Source: Paralithodes platypus
Taxonomy: Eukaryota; Arthropoda; Malacostraca; Decapoda; Lithodidae
Assembly: GCA_032716605.1 (NCBI GenBank)
Contig: CM064495.1
Coordinates: 40,536,403-40,600,402 of the forward strand
Direction: 5' to 3'
DNA: 64,000 bases
The translations under genes were made by a program, and so were the position numbers. Positions 32,895-43,352 of this stretch are shown here, piece by piece (positions within the stretch are counted from its first letter, which is position 1; every line of letters starts with the position of its first letter). The notes under the pieces are model-generated. The model was given only the letters and a program-made list of their open reading frames with translations, did not search any database and had not been told where the DNA came from.

Positions 32895-33819
32895 GTCCTG
32901 AGAGACTGCCTATTCTTTGCATAAGTTTCTTCTGCCATTTGTTTTCCTTAGTATCCAGCGTGGGAGAGACTCACCCATGCAGCTGTAATGTGGGTTTTCC
33001 TGACACTCACTCATGTTTTTCACCCATACCAGGCCTGTCCAATGTTTCGTTATGTATTGTAGAACCTCTAGAAGACCGTTTTTTTTTTTTTTTTCAATTG
33101 GTCGCCACAGGAAGATGAAGATTGCTGGAGGAGACGATATGGTGTATGTTTGCAGCTATAATAACAACCTTGTAGTTACTGTTTTCCTAACTCCTTCCTT
33201 TAGTCAGAAAAAATAGGTTCAAGATAAAAAGATTAACTGTTCGTAGTAGTCGTTCCCTAGGATGCCTGGCCGAACAGCCCCTGGTGTCGGAGTAAAGCAG
33301 AAATTGGAGGTCAACAGGTCAAATTTTACACATTTGTTATTTACGTAACTTACATTGATATATTTTTTTTTTTTTCCCCCCCCCCACAGGGTAATTTGTT
33401 ATTATTTATATTTAATGAGTGTCAACCATGTGACCACATGTAATGTTATTTGTTCTCCAGGACAAATTTCCAAGAGATGAAGCCACTTCTTTGGCTGAGA
33501 GGACTAGTGTTGTAGAGTTCCCTCGAGTTAGTAATTTTTATTTATCTATAGTTTTAATCCTTTCAGTATATGATGATGTATTTTTTTCCTTTTATTCCTT
33601 TTATTTCCTTTATATTTTGCAAGTTTTACATTATTATTCCGAATATCGGTAAACAATTTTAGTCACTATTGGAATAACATGTGGAAATATGGGTGAGATG
33701 GGGAGATTGTAGACACCAATCGAGTAGGGCAGTACCCGGGGGAGGCCACATAGGTACATGATTAAGAAGTTGCTGGAACTCCTGTTTTATTTGCCTGGCT
33801 TCCCCCATGGTTTCTATTT

Positions 33820-34190
33820 TTGTCTCATGTACACAGAGTAATTCAGCAAGTGACAAGGACCTCTCCAAACTGAGAGCTGTGGAGATGAGCTTTTTCAGAA
33901 TGGCAGCTGCCATGAATAGGCTAGATGGGCCAAGTAATAGGGAAGTGTATGAGTCCTTTGGAATGGAAGAGCAAGCTTTGAGCATTGAATGTGGAGTGGT
34001 TGAGTGGATAAAGAGAAGTACTTTGAGGTGGTATGGTCTCATGTTCAGAGAATGGATGAATACAGAATGCCAAGAAAGATATATGGGAGTCAGGTGAGTG
34101 GAGCAGCTAGTAGTGGAAGACCACCTATGGTATGGGAAAAGAAAGTGGAAAAATACATTATGAAAAAACTTCCATGTAGTAGAAGGGGCA
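33820..34190 (+). pseudogene. LINE reverse transcriptase C-terminal fragment
   Basis: It translates to SDKDLSKLRAVEMSFFRMAA, ECGVVEWIKRSTLRWYGL, SGRPPMVWEKKVEKYI. The phrases LRAVEMS, RxTLRWxGH-like and GRPxxxWxxxVxxY are typical of the C-terminal segment of a non-LTR RT family common in crustaceans. It is a piece only, with no start and no catalytic core. Confidence 0.7.
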
Positions 34191-34199
34191 TTGTGGCAC

Positions 34200-34265
34200 G
34201 GGGAGGGGGGGGGGGGGACAATTATTACAGGCGGCTATTCTTTTTGTCCCCTTCATGCACATAGG
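34200..34265 (+). repeat. Dispersed G-tract repeat fragment
   Basis: A G run then ACAATTATTACAGGCGGC, TTTTTGTCCCCTTCATGCAC and ATAG. A relative lies at 54125-54200 (G run, CTTGTTACAGGCAATATTGC, TTTTGTCTTCTTCATACAC). Confidence 0.45.
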
Positions 34266-34286
34266 AAAACAAATGAGATTGACTTT

Positions 34287-34379
34287 ACCCCTTTGAATAC
34301 TATAAGGCCTGCCAAGTGGAGTAGAAGTATCAAATGAATGTCAACATAAAGTCAAAATAGTGTCCTAGTATGCTGAGAA
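34287..34379. mobile_element. Short family T MITE remnant
   Basis: CCCCTTTGAATACTATAAGG at the left and GTCCTAGTATGCTGAGAAG before TTAA at the right. The left target is TTTA. It is decayed and shortened. Confidence 0.45.
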
Positions 34380-34469
34380 GTTAAAGTGTTCAAATGTCTT
34401 TCCTGTTGCCATCTCGCATGCACCATCCACATGGTGAGTTGCCAGGTAGGCTAAAAGCCCCACTTACCC

Positions 34470-34900
34470 AGGAGGTTGTAGGCACGATCCGTTAAAGGAA
34501 GGTGAAATGTGGAGATATGGGGGAGATGAAGCTGTAGACATAATGCACAGGTTATGTAGATTAACACTGGAAACAGAAAGTGTACCAGATAATTAGATGA
34601 AAGCAGTGATTGTTGTCCTGTACAATGGGAAGGGTATTAAAGAGGAATATGAGAGTTATTGGGAAATTATCTTGCTTAGTGTACCCAGAAAGGTATATGC
34701 CAGAGTAGTAACAGACTGCAGAAGGTAGTGGAAGATAAAATAGGTGAAGAACATGAAGGCTTTAGAAAGGGCTGGGGCTGCATCGACCAGATAGCCTCAA
34801 TCGCATGATTGTTGGTAAAAAAGTATTTGACCAAGAACAGAACAAAAAATGCAGCATTCATGATAATTATGCAGCTATTAATGCCTTGCATAGTTTACCA
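34470..34900 (+). pseudogene. LINE reverse transcriptase fragment (finger/palm)
   Basis: It translates, with stops and shifts, to MKAVIVVLYNGKGIKEE, IILLSVPRKVYARVVTDRLQ, VVEDKIGEEHEGFRKGWGCI and DQIASIA, matching RT blocks (NYRGISLLSV, QxGFRKGRG). It probably belongs to the same family as 33820-34190 and 36390-36740. Confidence 0.7.
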
Positions 34901-35044
34901 GATAAGGTGAAATGCGCGCATACAGTGAGGCAAAATATTTTGTGATTACTCTTCGCATGATGGGCATGAAAATATTCCTATAAAATCAAATATTCATGGG
35001 ACATCAATTTTGATGATACCGATGGAAAGAACAAAGTCATGTGG

Positions 35045-35470
35045 TGATGGGCTGGTCTATCCGAGTGAGAACTGAGCGATCTCTGCCATACCCATAGCTT
35101 ACTCTGACTGTTCCTTTTACTTACGTATCTTCTAGATCTCGAGTGGCGGCGTCTTTTCCGTGGATTGACCTCCCTACTGCCAACCTAGAAGTTGGCAGAT
35201 TGGGAGCCAAAGTGTCACATTTTTCCCTTACCCCTCAACTTTCCCTTCATAATTGCTGAGGGGCACAGGGCCTTGGGTGGGGCTTTGGTTTCCCGGGCGT
35301 TTCCGCACCCTCCTCAGCTCCCTGCCTTGGAGTGGCTTCGGACACCCGGGCTTTGTTAGTGGTAAGCAGGGAGGATTTTGTGGGGGCGCTCTTTTATGGC
35401 CTTGGCCTTGCTCGAGACCTTGGGGCTGTTCGGCCAGACAGCCTGGGGAACAACAACAACAACATAAAAA
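35045..35470 (+). mobile_element. Non-autonomous retroposon with (AAC)n tail
   Basis: The ~425-bp element begins near GGTCTATCCGAGTGAGAACT, runs through TCGAGTGGCGGCGTCTTTTC and GAGGGGCACAGGGCC-like sequence, and ends GGGGCTGTTCGGCCAGACAG, CCTGGGGAACAACAACAAC. A near full copy is at 63605-64000 on the other strand. Its last ~60 bp match the 3' end of the LINE fragment at 54360-55240, including the (AAC)n tail, so it probably borrows that LINE's machinery. No clear tRNA-type promoter is seen. Confidence 0.75.
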
Positions 35471-35990
35471 CTACTACTGTATTTAGTGCACTCCTAAAAA
35501 ACTATGTTATTACTGAAATTGTCCGTTCAAATACGCACAGACGGGCTGACGTCACGTCAAGATGGCCGACAATAGCTGCGCATCGCTTTCCGAACGGGCC
35601 ATAGACCGCACCCTTTTTGAAAACCGCTTCGTTTACGAATTTCGTGCCGTTTACGAATTTCGTGCCACTCTAGTACCTCCCGCACCCTTGTGGGGCCGAC
35701 TGTATATAAGTGGACAGTAACCATTTTATAATATTTTATAAAATCCAATATTGACGATAGAATATTTCTGAATGAACCACTGAAAAGAGTGGAAAACATA
35801 CTTGTGATTGTATATTACATATCGCGAGTTTCTGGAATATCTTGAGTTTGAGTGCGGAAAATCACCATTTTATTTGGGAAACATTCCTGATATTCATTAT
35901 TCACGATAATAATTAGAGTTTTTGTTTTTCGTTAAATATTATAATAGTATTGTTGCCTTCCCTCTATCTTTTGATGCATAGTAAAGGGTG

Positions 35991-36165
35991 ACCTGTCAAC
36001 TCAACCAGTAGACCATTTCAACCAGTAGCTCTCAACCAGTACCAAATCAACCAATACGGTTAGGTTAGGTTAGTACTATATTTTGGCACTGGTTTGGTTG
36101 GTCGGTTAATTTGGCACTGGTTGAGAGCTACTGGTTGAAATGGTGTGCTGGTTGAGATGACATGG
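35991..36165. mobile_element. CAACCAGT foldback element (copy 1)
   Basis: The arms carry repeated CAACCAGT words (TCAACCAGTAGACCATTTCA, GTAGCTCTCAACCAGT), mirrored at the right (ACTGGTTGAGAGCTACTGG, TTGAAATGG). The centre is GGTTAGGTTAGGTTAG. A diverged copy is at 49430-49590 in the GT43 gene. Confidence 0.75.
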
Positions 36166-36384
36166 AACCGTAGTAAAGTACAGTTAAGGCAATAATTGTG
36201 GGTGAAAAATGAGCGCTAGTAAAAAATGTTGGTGGCGCGATGTGGGAATGGGCTGGGATAGACGATCTTAATGAGAAAGAAAAGTTCCTGATCATAACAC
36301 ATAAGTAATGCCCATGAAGATATTGAGAGGGTTGATAGGTTATGGTGTGGTAGGGAAGTTGTTAATTGCAATACAATTTTTTTT

Positions 36385-36740
36385 TTAAAGGCATGCAATG
36401 CCAAATGTGAAGGTAAGTGATAAGCTAAGTGAGAGTTTTGAGGTCAACGTAGGAGTAAGCCAGGGATGTGTCCTGTCACTTTTTTTTTTTTTTTATATAG
36501 ATACATGGGTGGAGTGATTAGAGAATGTGTGGTGGGATCAGTGGGTATAGGAGCTAGGCTGGAATCGGAGGGAAGAGAGTGGAATATTTTAAAATTTAGA
36601 CAATGCAGTCCTGATGGCGGAAAATGTGGAAAAACTTCAGTTTGGTCAGACTTCGACAAGGTGTTTGAAATGAGGAATTTAAAGGTCAATGTAGGAAATG
36701 TAAGATAATGGTATTGGAGAGAAGAATGTATGAAATCATA
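36385..36740 (+). pseudogene. LINE RT palm fragment, broken by a T tract
   Basis: It translates to DKLSESFEVNVGVSQGCVLS, then a 15-base T run, then YIDGVIRECVVGSVGIGARL, then MRNLKVNVGNVR. This matches the RT block VNVGVRQGCVLSP...IYIDGVVRE, and the FADD catalytic box is missing or decayed. It is a dead copy of the family at 33820-34900. Confidence 0.7.
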
Positions 36741-37196
36741 GACTTTTAGGCAAAATATAGAATCAAGAAATAACAATAAAAGTGATAAAATTAGGCAAAA
36801 TATAGAATCAAGAAATAACAAGAAAATTTAAAAGATTAAACTGAGACATGAAGAATTGGAAGAGGTTCAAAGTTTCAAGTAGAATTAGTAGAATTAATTA
36901 GAAGTACAGTATTTGTTAATAGGTGCCGGTAGTAAAACTAGGATGAGTAATAAATACATACTTAATATTAAGTATCAATTTTATTGTGCAAAAATATACT
37001 ATACTGATTAAGCACATCGCACATTCACAAGGGGAGACACCTAATCCAGTATGTTATATAAAAAGTGTACAGTATTCACAAGGTAAAATAAACAGTACAC
37101 CCATGAGCACTAATACCTACGCACCAATTGGAATCAGTGGCTCTGTCTTGAGTGCGCTAACCCCAATAAGAAAAAACCCAGTTTTGTTTTAGTTTT

Positions 37197-37206
37197 ATAT
37201 ATATAT

Positions 37207-37252
<46 letters not shown>
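37197..37252. repeat. (TA)n microsatellite
   Basis: A long TA run interrupted once by TTG. Confidence 0.9.
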
Positions 37253-37256
<4 letters not shown>

Positions 37257-37594
37257 GAAATAGGAAATATAGACCAAAATATAAACACTACCCCCTTAAA
37301 GTTCCCAGATTCAATTTGGTGTAACCATACTAGTGCACATGACTACACGGGTCACTTTGAAGGCAGAGTCATGCAAGCAGGTGTTTATAGTCACAGGTTT
37401 TGATTGGCAATATTTTTGGGCATATTTTGCATTGGTAGAAGGAGCTAAACTGATAGCACATCATTTTTATGCTTGGTGATTCTTATAAATCATTAATGTA
37501 CTGTACAGTAGTGTACATGTAAATCATTTTAGGTACCATAGTTGATATCTTATATATCTTTGAGGTACTAGTAAATCTACTCAAGTAGGTGATT

Positions 37595-37597
<3 letters not shown>

Positions 37598-37652
<55 letters not shown>
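37598..37652. repeat. (TA)n microsatellite
   Basis: About 27 TA units without interruption. Confidence 0.9.
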
Positions 37653-37655
<3 letters not shown>

Positions 37656-37699
37656 GGGTGCACTGTGCCCCTATGAAGATTAGATTGTTAGAGTGATGT

Positions 37700-38420
37700 G
37701 TTATTCTCTATATTTTATGCAAATTATTACTCAAGGTTGTTGGTGACCTTCTGAATCCGAGTATACCTGATCACACTTTGCATAAGTTCATACAATATAA
37801 ATTTTGATGTGTTTTAAATATCAATAAATGTCTTTTCATGATGAGATCAAGTAGATATGTTAGAATATCCGTCTCCCCCAATCAGAGGGGTCATACTCCA
37901 GAGTGGCTGCGTTCCAATGTGACCTTAGTTCATCCCGACTGGATATGCCTTAAGCTTCAATATATTCATACTTGCGTTATTTTTTCCCCTTCTATTTTTT
38001 TACCAGGATGATCATTGTATTATTATCCTAACCCAGCCTAATCTATCCTTGCCATTAAGTAAGGTTAGGTTAAGTGAAATTATATTAAAATAAGTCACCT
38101 TTCTTGTCCTTGTTAAAGACAAATGGCATGAACCTTTCCAAACTTTAGGAATATACCTCCTTGCTACATAACAATGGTGACTGCCTCTTCTCGCAGTTCT
38201 TTTGGTTTCAGCCAAAGCAATGTTAGACCATTAAGATGACCCTCACCTTATACACTATGTCGCTGAATCACTTATATAATATCATAACATGTTCCCATAC
38301 CATCTATAGTAACTCATTTTCTAACTATAGGATCTCTAATTCTGACTACCTCCAGATGATTTTTCTCAACTTAATCTATTTGTTATTAATTTCACCCCAA
38401 CACCAAACACCTCAAATGAA
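37700..38420. other. Gene-free intergenic DNA
   Basis: AT-rich, with short ORFs lacking motifs and a TAAGGTTAGGTTAAG word near 38058. Nothing classifiable. Confidence 0.4.
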
Positions 38421-38424
38421 ATTA

Positions 38425-38508
38425 ATGTGATTCACTGGGATTCGAACCTTGGTTATCACACATAGATTTTTAAACACTAACCATTACAGCACTAAGACGG
38501 TTAAAGGT
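38425..38508 (-). repeat. tRNA-derived SINE head
   Basis: On the - strand, GTGCTGTAATGGTTAGTG (box A region) is followed 30 bp later by AAGGTTCGAATCCC (box B). The spacing fits a tRNA-like promoter, but the stems do not pair well enough for a functional tRNA. Confidence 0.55.
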
Positions 38509-38559
38509 TTATGCACAAGCCTAAAACAGATCTGTTTGAGGAGTTAAAGGTTTATCTGG

Positions 38560-38800
38560 ATATTCCTCAACTCTTTCATTGCTAGAAATTTTTCTTAAGC
38601 TGAATAAAATCATCTGACGGTAGCATTCATAAAATATATAAATTGTCTGATTGATGGAGCTAATAATTTATCTGGATATTCTTTAACTTTCATTTCTAGA
38701 GATTTTTCTTAAGCTGAATAAAATCATCTGTCGGTAGCATTCATAAAATATAAAAATTGTTGTCTGATTGATGGGGTTCATATTTTCTAGCTTCCTCTAT
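38560..38800 (+). repeat. ~120-bp tandem duplication of a family T half
   Basis: TTTATCTGGATATTC, TTTTTCTTAAGCTGAATAAA, ATCATCTG.CGGTAGCATTC and TGTCTGATTGATGG occur twice with about 120-bp spacing. The AAGCTGAATAAAATCATCTG word is the inner arm of the T MITE. Confidence 0.65.
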
Positions 38801-38836
38801 GCAGCTTTAGAAATTGAAAGATAAAGATGAACGTAA

Positions 38837-39062
38837 CCCTCTCAGTACAGTATACAAACACCTTTTTTATATAGCCTATATTCTGGCTATCATCAGGCAA
38901 TATTTGTCAGATTAGGAAGGGCCTGGGGAATAAAACAAAAATGGTTACTATTATCTCAACCTTTGGCTTCCCCATGTCCTTCCTAAACTGATGAATATAC
39001 TGATAGTCTGCTGAGGGCCAGAATAGAAGGAAGAAGAATGTAATTTATTATACTGTAAGGGT
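38837..39062. mobile_element. Palindromic MITE, family T, decayed ends
   Basis: Left CCCTCTCAGTACAGTATAC, right TTATACTGTAAGGG. The flanks are GTAA and TTAT instead of TTAA. Inner arms: ATTCTGGCTATCATCAGGC with GGAAGGGCCTGGGG, mirrored by GTCCTTCCTAAACTG and GGGCCAGAATAG. A further half copy follows at about 39099-39190. Confidence 0.65.
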
Positions 39063-39199
39063 TATATTTGTAAGTTAGTTGGTAATAATATGAATTAACC
39101 TTTTCAGTCTGATAGCATTTTTTGTTAGATCGTTTGTCCTCATAAGACATATTTATCAACTTAGGAAATACCCGTTGAAGTCAAAGAGTTTAATGCAAA

Positions 39200-40160
39200 A
39201 ATATAAATAGTTTATTCCGAAGTATACAATATCACCACCACCTGACCATTTTGTTGTGAAGTACAGTATACAATAGATATATTATTAACATTATTAGATA
39301 TGATGTTCTAGTACAGTCATGCTTCTATGTTGGGTTCATAGTTGCAACTTTGGTTAGCTTTAGTCGAAAACAGAAAGAAAGAGAGTGAGAGAGAGAGAGA
39401 CCTTTAAACATATACAAAAGTACTTTATATAATTGTCAAGTCTTATTTAGTTTTGTCAAGGCGTATTTACTTGTTTTTATAGTATGGGGAGACATTATTG
39501 TTTAAACTGCGAAAGTGATACATGACTGAGCGTGGAGTCAGAATAATTTAATTAATGACTTGAAATGAGGCTGTCATGATCTTAAAAATGGCCCATCAAA
39601 GCTACCCCAAGATTAACAGGTAAAAATTGGATGGCCCTGATACCTGATAGACCCTGTCAAGTATTTGGAAATGTTACAAGCCCTGTTTCTAACCTTCAAT
39701 AACACAAGTCAGACAAAATGTCAGACAACGTTAACGCAGCTCCTTTATAGCTGATGTAGTACTGTAACTCATTATTTTCTGCATTTAATATTTTTTATGA
39801 AATATTTTGCACTTGCTAGGATTTTAACAATCCATTCCTTTACCAGTTTGTTTATGTATAGGTAAATTTTAAGAAAATCGTAGTGTGATAGTAAATGAGA
39901 ATGGTGATTCTGATGGTATGGTCAATTCGATGACTCCAGGCCATGATAAAAAATGGTGGTAAGTTATCACATTAAAATAATACTTTACAGACAAAATCAA
40001 TAGTTCGACAGTTACTGTATTTTGATAACTATATGTGTGAAGTTTGGGCTGATCTGCAACATGGAATTAGTCACGGCTTATTAGAATCACATAAGGACTG
40101 TCGAGGAAAAGTGTATGGTAACTTTAAATTATGCACTTTATGAACAAGAGCTAATCATTT
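39200..40160. other. Gene-free intergenic DNA
   Basis: AT-rich, with a short GA run at 39372-39400. No gene or classifiable repeat. Confidence 0.4.
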
Positions 40161-40161
40161 T

Positions 40162-40640
40162 GATTGTACTTGGAATGTATGCAGTTTAAGGAGATTCAAC
40201 TTTGTACAAAACCTTCAACGAGGAAGGTGGTTTTCTTTAGTTTAAATGAAAATTGAGATTTCACGAAAATAAAATTTCTGGTGGCATGTGGTTTAGAGGT
40301 ATCACTGTGATACTTTTAAGTTCATAAATTTAACCCATGGACTGCACAATAATGGACAAAATAACAGGCCAAGTTGGGGGGGGGGGGGAGTATAAATGTT
40401 GATTGTACTTGGAATGTATGCAGTTTAAGGAGATTCAACTTTGTATAAAACCTTCAACGAGGAAGGTGGTTTTCTTTAGTTTAAATTAAAATTGAGATTT
40501 CACGAAAAAAACATGTCTGGTGGCATGTAGTTTAGAGGTACTGTATCACTAAGACTTTCAAGTTCATAAATTTAACCCATGGACTGCGCAATAATGGACA
40601 AAATAAAAGGTCAGGTTGATGGGGGGAGGGGGGGGCGATG
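40162..40640 (+). repeat. 239-bp tandem duplication
   Basis: GATTGTACTTGGAATGTATG at 40162 recurs at 40401, and similarity holds through GGAAGGTGGTTTTCTTTAG, GGTGGCATGT, AACCCATGGACTGC and a terminal G run (40377-40388; 40621-40635). Few mismatches suggest a recent event. Confidence 0.85.
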
Positions 40641-40949
40641 TGATATAGAGAGATACTACTACTTTCTATCTGTCCTACAATTTTGAGACATTTCCCGGCA
40701 CTGGCATGGTATTTGAAGGGTTTTAATAATGTTTGAACAAGACATAGGATATTTTCTGGTACCAAGTTGTGTTGTAGTGTGAGGTGGTGTGTACTCGTTA
40801 CTCAAATGTCTGATCATCTTCACAGAATATAAGAATATAAAACAACTCTGGATGTTCACGTGGAGTAATAGTAATCAAATAGTATAACCATATCACTAAG
40901 TTCATGTGGAGACTCATTAATGGATCACATTTAACTTCTAATAAGCTGT

Positions 40950-40969
40950 AAGGGGGCCCACCTCGTTTA

Positions 40970-41038
<69 letters not shown>

Positions 41039-41066
41039 CTCTTTCTCTCTTTCTCTCTTTCTCTCT

Positions 41067-41111
<45 letters not shown>

Positions 41112-41407
41112 ACTTGTATTCATTCAGCCTACTGTTTTAAGACGTTTATCCCCATCCAGGTGTCGATTTTTTCCTGGCGAGCAGTAGCGAGCCAGCATAT
41201 TTTTTATGTTTTTGACAGCAGCTTAATTTGTACATCTTTCAATCGTTGTATCTGGCGAAGCTGGTTTGCTCCATATAATGCTGGCTCGCTTTCGCTCGCC
41301 AGGAAGAAATTGACACCTGGATGGGGATAAACATCTTAAAACAGTAGGCTGAATGGATACAAGCCAGAGAGAGAAAAAAGCAGGTCACCCGACTCACCCC
41401 CCCACCC
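40950..41407. mobile_element. Palindromic element, family A, with expanded CT arm
   Basis: The left end TAAGGGGGCCCACC and the right end ACTCACCCCCCCACCCC before TTAA (41408-41411) enclose the family A arms: GACGTTTATCCCCATCCAGG, TGTCGATTTTTTCCTGGCGA, GCTCGCTTTCGCTCGCCAGG. The CT-rich stretch of the left arm is blown up into a (CT)n array at 40974-41108, whereas the right arm keeps a short GAGAGAGA. The central hairpin is decayed. Confidence 0.75.
40974..41108. repeat. (CT)n microsatellite inside a family A arm
   Basis: About 135 bp of CT with CTTT interruptions in its second half. It occupies the place of the short TTTCTCTTTCTCTGG stretch of intact family A copies. Confidence 0.9.
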
Positions 41408-41574
41408 CTTAAGCCTACATTGCTACATCATTAGATTTTGTCAGTGTGTCATTAGGAGTGATTAGTGGTTATTTGATCAAAACTTCACCTTTATCATACT
41501 GCACATACAGTTGCACAATATTAGTTTCACCATTGCTAATGATAAGTAATCATAAGGCTATCAAAATTGACCAC

Positions 41575-41788
41575 TATAGTCTGTTCATTCTAGGTTGGGC
41601 AGAAATTGTAACCTCTAACCTCTGTAACTCAATAATGGGTAGAGCAAATGAGCTGTCAATTTATACACATATTCCCTAGCCAAGTCTTCCCATTTGGTAG
41701 AAATATAAGCTCGATTACTCTAGTTCTTTTTGAGTTATGAGAGGTTAGGGGTTACGATTTCTGCCCAACCTAGAATGAACGGACTATA
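41575..41788. mobile_element. Foldback MITE, family M (copy 3)
   Basis: CTATAGTCTGTTCATTCTAG, then GTTGGGCAGAAAT, is mirrored by ATTTCTGCCCAACC and TAGAATGAACGGACTATAG. The interior has GAGCAAATGAGCTGTCAATTT and TCGATTACTCTAGTTC. TA flanks. Very similar to 61861-62072. Confidence 0.85.
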
Positions 41789-41896
41789 GTGAGTTTCGGG
41801 CTATACAGAAGTTCAAGGCGTAGACATCAATAACTTGCAGAAATGTATAAGTATGTTGGTTTGGGTTGATTGGAAATAATGTTGTATTTGAGTTAA

Positions 41897-42200
41897 GGGG
41901 AGATGGGTCGTTTTTCTGGACCCCCTTTCTCCCTCGTGCTTAGCCCCATTAGTTTTGAAATTTTAAGACGTTCGACCCATTAGTCTGGTGATTTTAACAC
42001 CTTTAGCTCCATTTCGTTGTCAATTGTAAGACTTATCGTGCCATTTAGGTGTCAATTTTTTCCTGGCGAGCAATAGCAAGCCTGTAATTATAAGAGAAAC
42101 CGGCCAAATTCTCTACCGAAAAATGTACAAATTTAACTTGGGAGTCTAAGGGTGTGTTTTTTTAAGTTTAAAGCAGGTCTAGCAAGGAAACTAAAATAAT
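41897..42200. mobile_element. Palindromic element, family B, right end decayed
   Basis: After TTAA (41893-41896) come GGGGAGATGGG and ~31-bp subrepeats (TTAGCCCCATTAGTTTTG, ATTTTAAGACGTTCGACCC, TTAGGTGTCAATTTTTTCC), then GGCGAGCAATAGCAAGCC and TACCGAAAAATGTAC. The far arm is short and degraded. Confidence 0.65.
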
Positions 42201-42529
42201 TAAGAGCCACTGGCCCTTTAATGAACTTATAGTTGGTGTGTATAATAAATATATCTTGAATTTTAGCTAAATAATGATGTCTACAGCTTGAACTACCTTA
42301 TAACCTGAATGTTGCAAGTGGTCAATTCTTCCACAGATACACAGCACAGCATTTATATCTCCTGGGGATCGAACCACAGGGGTCAAGTTAAGGAAGTGCC
42401 ATAATAATATTTCACAGAGCATCAGCCTGTCTTCAGGAATGTTTTGAGGCCATTTCCATGTTTTTTGCAAGTACAGTAAGCCATTTTCTACATGATGGCA
42501 CACAGTAATTAGCTATATACTTTCCAAGC

Positions 42530-42640
42530 TACATAATCCCATGCAGTTTCCTTAATATCCTTGGACCTAAGATTACTTTTAACAGGTTTATCCAAAGTCT
42601 TCCTAGGGCGGCCTGTATATCGTTTTTCATCACTCCACAT
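42530..42640 (-). pseudogene. Possible LINE C-terminal remnant
   Basis: On the - strand the sequence translates to RYTGRPRKTLDKPVKSNLRS and DIKETAWDY, resembling the GRPRKTW...D...L end of many crustacean LINE ORFs. It is short and broken, so weakly supported. The following 42650-43170 holds four or five diverged repeats of a TTCTACACA/AACCTCCCTGT-type phrase. Confidence 0.35.
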
Positions 42641-42753
42641 CCAAACACTTCTCTGCTAGCTTCTCAACATCCCCAAACCACCACTTCAACCTACCTCTAC
42701 ACACAACCTCTGGGTGTTTTGTCTTTATATTGTCTCGTCCCAGTTTTGGTTTG

Positions 42754-42759
42754 TTTATT
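42754..42759 (-). promoter_or_regulatory. Possible poly(A) signal of the GT43 gene
   Basis: TTTATT on the + strand is AATAAA on the gene's strand, about 460 nt after the stop codon at 43218. No nearer AATAAA was noticed. Unproven. Confidence 0.25.
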
Positions 42760-43217
42760 TTACAAGTTTTACATTTTAATTATAAACAGATACTGGACTG
42801 TCATTTTACCATGCCCACAGCAACCTACTTCTGTGCAGAAAACTCCCCATGTTAAGAATACTACACAGACAAGAGACTAGGTCAGCTGTAATAAGCACAC
42901 TATAGGAGTAATTTGAGGCAGTTGGAACACTATCTGGTTCGGGGGTGGCCGCCGCCTTCATGTAGTACTGTACTTCAGTGCTATTACTTCGCCTAAATGG
43001 CACTTCACTAGCCTCTTACCATCCCCAAAACATCTTAGCCCACCTCTACACAAAAACCTCCCTGTATTTAGATATTGTTTGGATATTGTTGTCCCTGTGT
43101 TTAGGATATGATACTTGTCAATTCTTTCAACATGCCCAAACCCTTTCAGCCCACCTATATGCAAATTAACTTTCTGTGTTACGAGTATTACCGATCGCCG
43201 CAGCTGTAGTTATGGCA

Positions 43218-43352
43218 CTAGGAAATGCCATGGGGAAGCTGGAACACTATCTGGGGCTTGAGGCGGTGAAGGTTGGTTTTGGTGACTCGGTCGTTGTCGG
43301 GCATTTTGAGGGCCGGCAGAGTCTTCACGGTCCGGGTGTGCCATACCAACAC
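43218..43352 (-). CDS. B3GAT: GT43 coding exon 7 (terminal)
   Basis: Residues 328-371: VLVWHTRTVKTLPALKMPD onward, ending in TAG. WHTRT is the family's C-terminal signature. The tail ends VFQLPHGIS. Acceptor CTGCTACAG. Confidence 0.95.
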   Translation of the reverse strand: MLVWHTRTVKTLPALKMPDNDRVTKTNLHRLKPQIVFQLPHGIS

